Source: an uncultured Bacteriovorax sp. (GTDB taxonomy: Bacteria; Bdellovibrionota; Bacteriovoracia; Bacteriovoracales; Bacteriovoracaceae). Taken from it: DNA of 7,205 nucleotides. The notes under the pieces are model-generated. The model ran no database searches and was not told where the DNA came from. It saw nothing but the letters and a program-made list of their open reading frames with translations. The stretch covers positions 1 to 7,205 of the forward strand of contig CAMLRB010000183.1 in assembly GCA_946482295.1 (NCBI GenBank), in the 5' to 3' direction. This document shows, one piece after another, positions 1-6,509 of the stretch (position 1 is its first letter; each line of letters opens with the position of its first letter). Made by a program: the position numbers and the translations under genes.

Positions 1-1
1 A

Positions 2-661
2 ATGAAACCCATATTGTGGAATAAAAGTTGTCGCCTCAATGTGAACATTGTTACTTTGAAAGACTCAAATATTTATAATGTCTCTGATCTAGGTGGAAAA
101 AAAGTTCTCATTTATAACTTTGGCTATTATTCCCCATTAGAATTGGATGCTATTGCAAAATGGAATATCTCTAAAACAGATTTTTACTTTACGTCAGATG
201 CTAGAAGAGCTTATACGGCTTTGCAGAATAAACAAGTTGAAGCAGTGTTATCTGGTGTTGTTGAAAGTTCTAGTGGTGAAGGTAAAACCAGTTATGTATT
301 TGGAAAATTACCTAACTCCGCATTTAAGGAAATTGCCATCACTGATTCAAAACTACCTTGTAGTGTTGTAAAAGCATCTCTTGCAACAGATGAAAATAAA
401 GTGCAGAAAATGATTGAGCTTGTGAATGTCATTAATTCGAAAAAAGAAAACCGCGCCATGTATCCAGGAATACTTATTGATTATACACCAGTTTCAGATG
501 CGGAATTTAAGGCAGTATTGGGTAACTACAATATGTCCAAGTTGGAACCATTAAAAAATTTAGCAAAAGATTTAAATGAAATGAAGCCAGCCGATACACC
601 AACTTCAATTCCAGTTATTCAGGACCAGGGGCAACCAACCAGGCCTGTAAACAATCAGTAA
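2..661 (+). CDS. PhnD-like periplasmic solute-binding protein, C-terminal part (5' end cut by window edge)
   Basis: This looks like the distal part of a periplasmic binding protein of the phosphate/phosphonate (PhnD-like) type. The visible 219 residues begin with a strand and the 'DLGGKKV' turn (residues 29-35), which in this family opens the second lobe. A helix and the stretch 'ARRAYTALQNKQVEAVLSG' (67-85) follow, matching the usual 'av..g.vDa' segment. Residues 111-126 (IAITDSKLPCSVVKAS) fit the hinge return, where such proteins have 'P...v'. The tail after about residue 194 is rich in Pro, Gln and Thr and is probably disordered. The family is normally about 280-330 residues, so the signal peptide and first lobe lie left of the window; the ATG at base 2 is probably an internal Met. 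No ABC permease or ATPase follows, so a transport role is not supported locally. The ligand is unknown. It converges on the glycosyltransferase with 24 bases between stops. Confidence 0.6.
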   Translation: MKPILWNKSCRLNVNIVTLKDSNIYNVSDLGGKKVLIYNFGYYSPLELDAIAKWNISKTDFYFTSDARRAYTALQNKQVEAVLSGVVESSSGEGKTSYVFGKLPNSAFKEIAITDSKLPCSVVKASLATDENKVQKMIELVNVINSKKENRAMYPGILIDYTPVSDAEFKAVLGNYNMSKLEPLKNLAKDLNEMKPADTPTSIPVIQDQGQPTRPVNNQ

Positions 662-685
662 AGGTGTAAATTAGGCATTAAAATA

Positions 686-1660
686 CTAACTATATTCTTT
701 TGAAAAATCTTTTAGCAGTATCCAACTGTGTTGAAACAGTCCTTTTATCAAGCCTACGCTATAAATGAATAGGATCAACAAATGCATGAAGAGATAATCT
801 AATTTAAAAGTTCTGTGTTTCAAGAGACCTTGAATAAACACAATGAAGAAGTAAGTAAGAAACAAGAATCCAAGTTTAGATGATAAGTTAAAGAGCCAGG
901 TAAAAAAAAGTAAGTTGAATACCAGTGGCAAAAAATATATAAATTCTGACCAAAGTGGAATTTTCATAAAGTTCAAAACGCGACATTCGCCGCTTTTCAT
1001 AACAGAAGCTGCCAATGGCCCATAGCTTGCTTTTCGATCATGATAAACATACAAACGTGGATCATGCTTAATAATTTTTCCTTCAAGCTTTAATTTTTTT
1101 AAAAGATGATTCTCTTCATTTCTAAAGAGATCTCCATCAAACTGATGCTTTTCAAATAAAGTTCGCTTCATCCACAAATTACATAAGATTAGAGAAGTTT
1201 CATCTGCTACAGATGGCCCGCTCGCGGAGTGAGTATGGTGGCGTTTAAAAGTTTTTCCCATACAAAGAGGAGAAGAGAGAACATATCCAAGTGTGCGTTG
1301 AAACTGGGAACAAGTTGGAGAAGATTGGTCAGGTCCCCCAAGAACATCCCATGGTTCCTCAAAGCTAACTTTTTCAAAATATCCAACAGGAACTACGCAA
1401 TCATCATCAAGAAAGAGAACATTCTCTGCCTGACATTTAGTAACTCCAAAATTACGAGCAGCGGATGGTGAAGATGAGGGAATATAGTAGCATTTTACTT
1501 CAGGAAACTTCGTTTTGGTTTTTTCAAAGTAAGACAATTCTCCATTGAAAACCACAATAGTCTCCATATCGCGAGATTGCATGGTCGATCGTAGAGATTC
1601 TAAGCAGTTTTCGAGCTCTTTTTTTCTATTGTATGTCACAATGACAATGCTAAAATTCAT
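686..1660 (-). CDS. Family 2 glycosyltransferase with C-terminal membrane segments
   Basis: A GT-A fold, family GT2 glycosyltransferase that would transfer a sugar from a nucleotide-sugar to a growing glycan or lipid on the cytoplasmic face of the membrane. The N-terminus 'FSIVIVTYNRKKELENCL' (3-20) is the classic GT2 opening. 'SPSAARNFG' (64-72) is the usual ARN helix, and 'LFLDDDCVVP' (82-91) is the metal-binding DXD region with D85-D87. 'NEENHLLKKL' (181-190) occupies the place of the catalytic ED motif, here as E182-E183, and 'YVYHD' (204-208) matches the conserved V-x-H after the acceptor region. Three hydrophobic segments near 238-256, 262-280 and 288-306 suggest a membrane anchor. The 324-residue length is normal. 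An AGGA at 1671-1674, read on the minus strand, lies 10 bases before the ATG. The gene is divergent from the HprK-like gene. The sugar and acceptor cannot be told. Family assignment is confident; a role in surface polysaccharide is inference. Confidence 0.9.
   Translation of the reverse strand: MNFSIVIVTYNRKKELENCLESLRSTMQSRDMETIVVFNGELSYFEKTKTKFPEVKCYYIPSSSPSAARNFGVTKCQAENVLFLDDDCVVPVGYFEKVSFEEPWDVLGGPDQSSPTCSQFQRTLGYVLSSPLCMGKTFKRHHTHSASGPSVADETSLILCNLWMKRTLFEKHQFDGDLFRNEENHLLKKLKLEGKIIKHDPRLYVYHDRKASYGPLAASVMKSGECRVLNFMKIPLWSEFIYFLPLVFNLLFFTWLFNLSSKLGFLFLTYFFIVFIQGLLKHRTFKLDYLFMHLLILFIYSVGLIKGLFQHSWILLKDFSKEYS
1629..1656 (+). promoter_or_regulatory. Weak candidate promoter for the HprK-like gene, inside the glycosyltransferase 5' end
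   Basis: TTGTAT (1629-1634, 3 of 6) and TAAAAT (1651-1656, 5 of 6) are spaced by 16 bases. This would start transcription near 1663 and give a leader of about 27 bases that includes the GAGG ribosome site at 1681-1684. Because the two divergent starts are so close, the plus-strand promoter must lie within the glycosyltransferase coding sequence, which is why this site is listed. The -35 match is poor. Confidence 0.22.
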
Positions 1661-1666
1661 TAAACA

Positions 1667-1695
1667 ATTATCCTAGTCTAGAGGTGATTTTGCAA
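1667..1695 (-). promoter_or_regulatory. Candidate sigma70-type promoter for the glycosyltransferase gene
   Basis: Reading the minus strand, TTGCAA (1690-1695, 4 of 6 to the -35 consensus) is followed by exactly 17 bases and then GATAAT (1667-1672, 5 of 6 to the -10 consensus). The -10 ends six bases before the ATG, so transcription would begin at or next to the start codon and the message would be nearly leaderless. In that case the AGGA that could serve as ribosome site would not be transcribed. The element also covers the start region of the divergent kinase gene. This is pattern matching in AT-rich DNA and may be chance. Confidence 0.35.
1681..1692 (+). promoter_or_regulatory. Ribosome binding site favouring a TTG start
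   Basis: GAGGTGAT at 1681-1688 is an extended complement of the 16S rRNA 3' end. Its GAGG core leaves a five-base spacer to TTG 1690-1692. The GTG at 1684 lies inside this motif and has no ribosome site of its own upstream, so the motif argues for TTG initiation of the kinase-like gene. Confidence 0.5.
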
Positions 1696-2721
1696 CGTAT
1701 ACAATTGCAAATCTTTCATGTGACCGTCTATGTTGAAAGCCAATGGGCCGAAGTTATAGACTTACTCAAAAAAGATTTCTGGTCTTATTTATCTAAGGAT
1801 TCACCCTATGCAGAGGGATCAACTATTGCTCTCTCGCTATTCAGGGAAAATACTAAGCCCCAATTTCCAATAAAAGTAGCAAGCTTGCAAACTCAAAATG
1901 CAATTAATTACGATGAAGGTTTCACCCGCTTTAGTGATTACTATGGCACTCTGTACTCCGTTATAGATTTCGAAAAAAATAGAGCGAAACTCTACTCAAC
2001 AGATTTAGATAAAATGCACGAAGTTGCTTATCTTATGATCCTTTCTCGTGTTGGTAAAATTTTGGATCTGGATGGCTTCCATAAGCTTCATGCTTTCGCC
2101 ATTGCTATAGGTGAAATTGCTTTGGTCTGTATGATGCCCTCTAAGGGAGGGAAAAGTACTTTACTTGCTGAGTTGATGAAAGATCCGGAAGTAAAAATGT
2201 TATCTGATGACATTCCACTTATCGATTCAAGGGGAAAACTCTATCCGTTTTTACTAAAAATAGGTATGGATGAAATTCCTACTGATTTTATCATCTCAAA
2301 TCCTGAAGAAAATGTTTATCAAATGAAGCGTGCACAATATGGCACAAAACAATTGATTTGCACACGGGGACTTCTCGATAGAATCGAAGTACATGATAAG
2401 CAATTTGAAAAAATCATTTTGCTTGAATCTTTCAGAGTTAATTCACCTGTCTCAAGTTTAAGGAAAGTGACATTTTGGAAAGCCTTTAAAGGTGTCTTTA
2501 AGCATGGGATTATAGGAGTTGGTTCACCCATCATCATTGAATACTTTTGGGAGTTTGGATCTAAGGACTTTGCAGTTAAAACCTTCATTTTTTTGAGAAG
2601 GCTTGTGGCCTTTGGATTTCTCTGTAAAAGAGCGAAGAGATATCATCTATATGCCGGCACGGAACCCAAAAAAACGGCTCAAGATGTTTTAAAATTAATG
2701 CGTCGACTGAGTCATTGGTAA
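1690..2721 (+). CDS. HprK-related P-loop kinase-like protein
   Basis: A protein related to the C-terminal kinase domain of HPr kinase/phosphorylase, as found in HprK-like proteins of peptide-modification and PEP-CTERM/exosortase loci. Numbering from TTG 1690, residues 131-155 carry the family pattern: 'KLHAFAI' (132-138), a short strand, then a P-loop 'MPSKGGKST' (149-157) with K155 and S156/T157, where the first Walker A glycine is replaced by Met. 'LSDDIPLID' (171-179) provides the Asp pair that follows the P-loop in HprK enzymes. The N-terminal 110 residues and the region beyond about 200 resemble nothing I recognise. No HPr or other PTS gene is nearby, so carbon-catabolite control is unlikely; the target is unknown. 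GAGG at 1681-1684 lies five bases before TTG 1690, whereas an in-frame GTG at 1684 overlaps that ribosome site, so I prefer the TTG. The next gene starts 69 bases after the stop, so membership of the downstream operon is possible but not certain. Confidence 0.7.
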   Translation: MQRIQLQIFHVTVYVESQWAEVIDLLKKDFWSYLSKDSPYAEGSTIALSLFRENTKPQFPIKVASLQTQNAINYDEGFTRFSDYYGTLYSVIDFEKNRAKLYSTDLDKMHEVAYLMILSRVGKILDLDGFHKLHAFAIAIGEIALVCMMPSKGGKSTLLAELMKDPEVKMLSDDIPLIDSRGKLYPFLLKIGMDEIPTDFIISNPEENVYQMKRAQYGTKQLICTRGLLDRIEVHDKQFEKIILLESFRVNSPVSSLRKVTFWKAFKGVFKHGIIGVGSPIIIEYFWEFGSKDFAVKTFIFLRRLVAFGFLCKRAKRYHLYAGTEPKKTAQDVLKLMRRLSHW

Positions 2722-2790
2722 ACTCCACTAAAATACTCGGTCTGACTTAAATCACCCTTGCGACTATTTCAAAAAGTGCGAAAATGAGTT

Positions 2791-4560
2791 ATGCCTATCA
2801 AGAAGAGAATTTCTACACTCATACGCGATCGTGCGGTCATATGGATGATCCTTTTTCTTTTCTGTTTAACTTTTGGCTACTTTAACAGAGTTGTTTTCAA
2901 CTCCGATGATTACTACGATCTTTATTCATCTAAAATGTCTCAGCAGAAGTTAGATTTTTACTTCGAAGATCGATCTGCATCTTTGGGTGGTAAATCTTAT
3001 ACTAAGAGTGAGTTTCTTTCATCCGATTCTTCTCACATTATAGTAGGGGATATAGATCGCGACGGTTTCGAAGATTTTTTATCTGTAGGTAGAAATGAGA
3101 AAGGTAAAAATTTTTTTAATCTTCATCAAAACAATGAGGGAAAAAATTTTGTGATCCGTCATGATCTGCTAAGACCAGTATGGAAAGTTGTGGGCAAAAA
3201 TAGAATTTATACTGCTGCTCTAGTCGATTTGGACAATGATGGCTGGTTAGATCTCGTTCTCGTTCAACAGAAAAATGAATTTCAGCAAGTTACTTTTCTA
3301 AAAAATGAAAAAGGTAAATTCAAAACTTCAGATTGGGGGCCAATCGTTACAGTAGGTGATAAGAGAAATATTAACTTACTCGATGTGAATGCTGACGGAT
3401 TTATAGATCTTTATTTCTCAAGTTTCATGCAGGAGAGAATTAGAGGTTTCACGCCACTGGTTTCCAATGGAAATGATGGCGGCAAGAATATACTTCTTTT
3501 GAATCAATCAGGATTGAAATTTGAAGATCGCACAGATGAATTTGGGCTTGGTAATAGAGCATTGAGCTGGACTGCAGCTTTAGCAGATTTTGATCAAGAT
3601 GGGTATGTAGACCTCGTTGATATAAATGATTTTGGATATAACAACTATAAGAAAAATATTAATGGTAAGCATTTTGTCGATGAAACAAAAAAATTTTTTA
3701 ACGCTCAAAATGTTAGTTATTCGATGTCTGGTGAAGTAGCCGATTTTAATAATGATGGCGCTTTTGATATTTTTATTTCCAACGTCAATAGGCCAACACT
3801 ATTTTCGGGAAATAACTATTTATTAATGAATAACCCAAAAAACTTAGGGGCATTCAAAAACGTGGCTCGTCTGCAGAAAGTTGATGCCTGTGGGTGGTCA
3901 TGGGGAGCAAAAGCACTTGAACCAAACAATGATGGCAATGAAGCAATCTTTGTTGTTAATGCACCTACTCGTTCACCAAACTCTGCTTTAAGATCATCGT
4001 TCAATTCGTCGCCTTTATTTCTAAGAGAATTGGCCAGCGAAGGTGACGATCAACTGTTTAGTAAAGGGCAGTTTACTAATACTGCACGTTTTCCCGAAAG
4101 GAATTGTTTGTATTATTTCGACGGAAATCAATTTTCAGATGTTGCGGAAGCAGCAGGAATCAAAGATTTGAAAGGTGGAAAATCTGTTAGTACTTTTGAT
4201 TACAACAATGACGGAGTTACAGACCTTCTCATTGGAAATGTCGATTCTTCGCCAATTTTGTATGCAGGAAATTACAAAGGAAAGAATCGGTGGATTGGTT
4301 TTAAACTAATTGGAAATAAATCAAATAGAGATGCAATTGGTGCAGTTGTAAACGTTCAATTCACAGATAGAGAAAAGAAAAAGCAGATTTTTCCGACGAA
4401 TGGTTATCAGTCACAATCATCAACACGCTTGATCTTTGGAGTTAAGGATAAAGAGGATATTAAAAATATTCGTATTATTTGGCCATCAAGAAAAATTCAA
4501 AATGTTACAACGTTCAATATCGGAGAGTATAACGAAATCTATGAAGAACAAAACTTTTGA
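2791..4560 (+). CDS. Membrane-anchored FG-GAP/ASPIC-UnbV (CRTAC1 family) beta-propeller protein, UnbV-like
   Basis: A 589-residue secreted propeller protein. The N-terminus is basic (KKR, 4-6) with one hydrophobic segment at about 15-33 and no obvious cleavage site, so it is probably an anchor holding the protein on the periplasmic side. Six calcium-loop repeats of the form D-x-[DN]-x-D-G-x-x-D occur at 87-95, 146-154, 198-206, 266-274, 318-326 and 470-478. A seventh, decayed copy at 377-385 has E and A at the end positions. Seven copies fit a seven-bladed integrin-like propeller. Residues 510-575 form the ASPIC/UnbV domain: 'NRDAIGAVV' (512-520), 'GYQSQSSTRLIFG' (538-550) and 'IRIIWPS' (560-566). 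'FEDRTDEFGLGN' (244-255) and 'FSDVAEAAGI' (448-457) are further family hallmarks. There is no good ribosome site before the ATG, and an in-frame stop at 2785-2787 fixes the start. It overlaps the UnbU-like gene by 20 bases. The family has no settled biochemical role; it accompanies UnbU in enediyne clusters. Confidence 0.88.
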   Translation: MPIKKRISTLIRDRAVIWMILFLFCLTFGYFNRVVFNSDDYYDLYSSKMSQQKLDFYFEDRSASLGGKSYTKSEFLSSDSSHIIVGDIDRDGFEDFLSVGRNEKGKNFFNLHQNNEGKNFVIRHDLLRPVWKVVGKNRIYTAALVDLDNDGWLDLVLVQQKNEFQQVTFLKNEKGKFKTSDWGPIVTVGDKRNINLLDVNADGFIDLYFSSFMQERIRGFTPLVSNGNDGGKNILLLNQSGLKFEDRTDEFGLGNRALSWTAALADFDQDGYVDLVDINDFGYNNYKKNINGKHFVDETKKFFNAQNVSYSMSGEVADFNNDGAFDIFISNVNRPTLFSGNNYLLMNNPKNLGAFKNVARLQKVDACGWSWGAKALEPNNDGNEAIFVVNAPTRSPNSALRSSFNSSPLFLRELASEGDDQLFSKGQFTNTARFPERNCLYYFDGNQFSDVAEAAGIKDLKGGKSVSTFDYNNDGVTDLLIGNVDSSPILYAGNYKGKNRWIGFKLIGNKSNRDAIGAVVNVQFTDREKKKQIFPTNGYQSQSSTRLIFGVKDKEDIKNIRIIWPSRKIQNVTTFNIGEYNEIYEEQNF

Positions 4561-5392
4561 TCGAAACTGGTTACAGTTTTCTGCTCATTGGATTTATATA
4601 CTGCTTTCGCTCAGTTTGTATCAATCTGCGTTTCCTTTTATCAATTTCATTTCAAGTTATGTTTTTGCATTTTTAGTTTTACGAATTGGCCAAAGATTTA
4701 TAAGCGAAAGCTATTTTAATCATTCCACGCTTTCTATTCTGACAGTATGTAATTCGGTTTATTTAAATCTCGGATACGATTATAACCATTTCTATGTTTT
4801 ACATATTGCTATATTTCTCGCAATGAACTCGAAATTTTTCTTTCGAGATGAAAAAACTAAAAAAGGAATGTTCAATCCTTCAATGGTAGGTATATTCATA
4901 TTGGCAATGCTCTTTCCCGCATATGCTACCCACACTCCTTATCTATGGTCTTCAGAATGGTGGCAAGTTTTAATCATTTTTGTAGTTGGAACAATTATCA
5001 CTAGATTAGTGGGGACATATATAATTTCTTATTGCTATCTGGCCGGATACGTCCTTTTTGCATTCTTGTTTGAATGGCTAGGATTCTCACTTTTTGACAC
5101 TCCCATGAAAATGAAGTTTTCTCTTTTTTGGATTTTAGGTGCATTTAGCTTTAATAAACTCATTCATACCTTTCACGTTATCACGGATCCACAAAGCTCG
5201 CCTTCAACGACCAAGGGGCGCATCTATTTTGGCTTGTCAATTGCGTTTATAGAAATGACACTTAAGATTTTGGATACTTTAAACAATGTCATCATTGCTT
5301 ATTTGTTGGTAGCCGCTTGCTATCAGTTGGGAAAGAGATACACAATAACTTCTAATTTTAAAATTCAAGAAAGATTAGAACCGATCATTTAG
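4541..5392 (+). CDS. NqrB/RnfD-like polytopic membrane protein, UnbU-like
   Basis: An integral inner-membrane protein of 283 residues with about eight to ten hydrophobic segments, related to subunit B of Na+-NQR and subunit D of Rnf. Two family signatures are clear: 'FNPSMVGIF' (111-119) and 'TDPQSSPSTTKGRIYFG' (215-231). I see no S-G-A-T-type motif at which NqrB/RnfD carry covalent FMN, and no other nqr or rnf subunit is adjacent. A respiratory role is therefore unlikely. The better match is UnbU, the NqrB-like membrane partner of UnbV in enediyne cassettes, and here it directly follows an UnbV-like gene. The start at 4541 is chosen because GGAGAG (4522-4527) precedes it, although the 13-base spacer is long. 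It also gives a 20-base overlap with the upstream gene, which suggests coupled translation. Longer in-frame starts at 4436 or 4502 would run deep into the UnbV domain and lack ribosome sites. Transported or bound substrate is unknown. Confidence 0.82.
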   Translation: MKNKTFDRNWLQFSAHWIYILLSLSLYQSAFPFINFISSYVFAFLVLRIGQRFISESYFNHSTLSILTVCNSVYLNLGYDYNHFYVLHIAIFLAMNSKFFFRDEKTKKGMFNPSMVGIFILAMLFPAYATHTPYLWSSEWWQVLIIFVVGTIITRLVGTYIISYCYLAGYVLFAFLFEWLGFSLFDTPMKMKFSLFWILGAFSFNKLIHTFHVITDPQSSPSTTKGRIYFGLSIAFIEMTLKILDTLNNVIIAYLLVAACYQLGKRYTITSNFKIQERLEPII

Positions 5393-5402
5393 TAGGAATA
5401 AA

Positions 5403-6509
5403 ATGGCTAATTTAAAATTACTTTTCATTGCAACTTTTATAATTCTTTCTAGTTGTGCTCACAAGCAAGACTTAAAAGATGGCAAGCCTTCACTTACTAC
5501 TGATATTGTAAAAGAGCCATTGTTGGATCTCTCACACTATAACGAAGTCTCAGATTATTATGTTAATGATAAAAAGCATTTTAAAGAATTTCTAGACAAA
5601 TATTGGGACAAAATTGTTTTAAAAAACCGATTATCTAAAGAGCAATATATTGAAAATTTTCAAGAGCGTAGTCTTAAAAAGACTTTTATTGAATGGATGC
5701 ATAACTCAATTGTTGAACTTAACAACCGCAACTTGGCCATTTATCACGGTAAAATGTTTAGCTATTTTTATCAAAATCGTGGAAAAGAAAAAACAATCTT
5801 TTATTCACACGGAAATGTTTCACCCTTTTCCTATTGGGCTGAATTTGCCTCAGCTTTCAATGACAGATTCAAAGATTACAATGTTGTTTTTATTCATTCG
5901 ACAAAAATAAATCATGACCCTAAAAGTTATTCTGCAGAGGAACTCAATTCTCTCTTTGAGGATGATACAAAAAGTTTTTTTGCAGCATCTAATTTAAATG
6001 CCAAAGAGTCATATTTCAATATAGTCTGTCACTCAGCTCTTTTTACTTATGACTATTTCAAAAACAATCCAAATGGATACGCGAAAATTATTTATTATGC
6101 CCCGATGATCAAAAAATCAGCAGATGATGTTGTACAGAATTTTTCAAATGTATTTCCACCTGACTTGATAATGGATAATTTTTACGCTGTCTATTTTCTC
6201 TTTTCCTTATCAACTCCTAGAGGGACTCGTTCATTTCCGATCCCACAAGTCTCTCTAAGTTTTAATATAGCGACAGAGAAGAATTTGACCGATCTTTATT
6301 ATAAAGGATTAGATATATCTCAATTTAATAGAAAGGCGCTTATTTATGCTGAAAAAGAATCAATGCTTGTTGATGATTCTTATTCGATTAAAGATTTTAA
6401 TCCCCAATCCATTATAAGACTTTCAAACATGTATCATCATGATTACTTTTCAGTAAGAGATCGGTTCGGTTATTATTTTGATTCATTAGAAAAATTGATA
6501 TCTCAATGA
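5403..6509 (+). CDS. Lipoprotein with alpha/beta-hydrolase-like catalytic pattern
   Basis: A 368-residue lipoprotein: hydrophobic signal (5-15) with lipobox L15-S16-S17-C18 and +2 Ala, so lipid-anchored outside the cytoplasm and possibly sorted to the outer membrane. From about residue 120 the order of elements fits an alpha/beta hydrolase: strand then 'YSHGNVSP' (134-141, oxyanion HG at 136-137), 'NVVFIH' (160-165), strand then 'VCHSALF' (208-214) with candidate nucleophile S211 at the elbow, 'IIYYAPM' (229-235), an acidic pair D324/D325 after a strand, and 'YHHDYF' (344-349) with H345/H346 as the candidate base. The nucleophile motif is C-H-S-A-L, lacking both glycines of G-x-S-x-G, so this is a divergent member; activity is likely but not assured. 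Residues 19-110 are a charged, mostly helical region I do not recognise. AGGA at 5394-5397 lies five bases before the ATG. The gene is ten bases after the UnbU-like gene and overlaps the MBOAT gene by four bases. Confidence 0.72.
   Translation: MANLKLLFIATFIILSSCAHKQDLKDGKPSLTTDIVKEPLLDLSHYNEVSDYYVNDKKHFKEFLDKYWDKIVLKNRLSKEQYIENFQERSLKKTFIEWMHNSIVELNNRNLAIYHGKMFSYFYQNRGKEKTIFYSHGNVSPFSYWAEFASAFNDRFKDYNVVFIHSTKINHDPKSYSAEELNSLFEDDTKSFFAASNLNAKESYFNIVCHSALFTYDYFKNNPNGYAKIIYYAPMIKKSADDVVQNFSNVFPPDLIMDNFYAVYFLFSLSTPRGTRSFPIPQVSLSFNIATEKNLTDLYYKGLDISQFNRKALIYAEKESMLVDDSYSIKDFNPQSIIRLSNMYHHDYFSVRDRFGYYFDSLEKLISQ

Noticed and set aside
662..685. Terminator between the convergent genes
   Set aside because: The 24-base gap contains no inverted repeat followed by a T run on either strand. 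If a terminator exists, it must lie inside coding sequence.
1229..1471. Plus-strand open frame of 80 codons
   Set aside because: It lies antisense within the glycosyltransferase, which has full family motifs. The translated product has no recognisable pattern.
1690..1710. TTGCAA repeated either side of GTATAC as an operator
   Set aside because: The two TTGCAA copies are not symmetric about the GTATAC centre (off by one base) and lie within coding sequence; chance is likely.
2319..2588. Minus-strand open frame of 89 codons
   Set aside because: It is antisense to the kinase-like gene, with no ribosome site or motif; a shadow frame.
2722..2790. Promoter or terminator before the UnbV-like gene
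   Set aside because: TTGCGA (2758-2763) with GAAAAT 16 bases on is a weak match, and there is no hairpin with a T run. I cannot support either feature.
2784..2885. Small out-of-frame ORF starting at ATG 2784
   Set aside because: It is about 33 codons, overlaps the UnbV-like start in another frame and has no ribosome site or recognisable product.
4436..4540. Longer start for the UnbU-like gene at 4436 or 4502
   Set aside because: It would add 13-35 basic residues encoded within the UnbV domain of the upstream gene, with no ribosome site. ATG 4541 directly precedes a plausible membrane-protein N-terminus and has GGAGAG upstream.
2791..5392. Part of an enediyne biosynthetic cluster
   Set aside because: Only the UnbV-like and UnbU-like genes are present. 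No polyketide synthase, thioesterase or tailoring enzyme is visible, so similarity to two cassette members is not enough.
4541..5392. Subunit of an Rnf or Na+-NQR respiratory complex
   Set aside because: No other subunit gene is adjacent and no S-G-A-T-type flavin attachment motif is seen; the pairing with an UnbV-like gene fits UnbU better.
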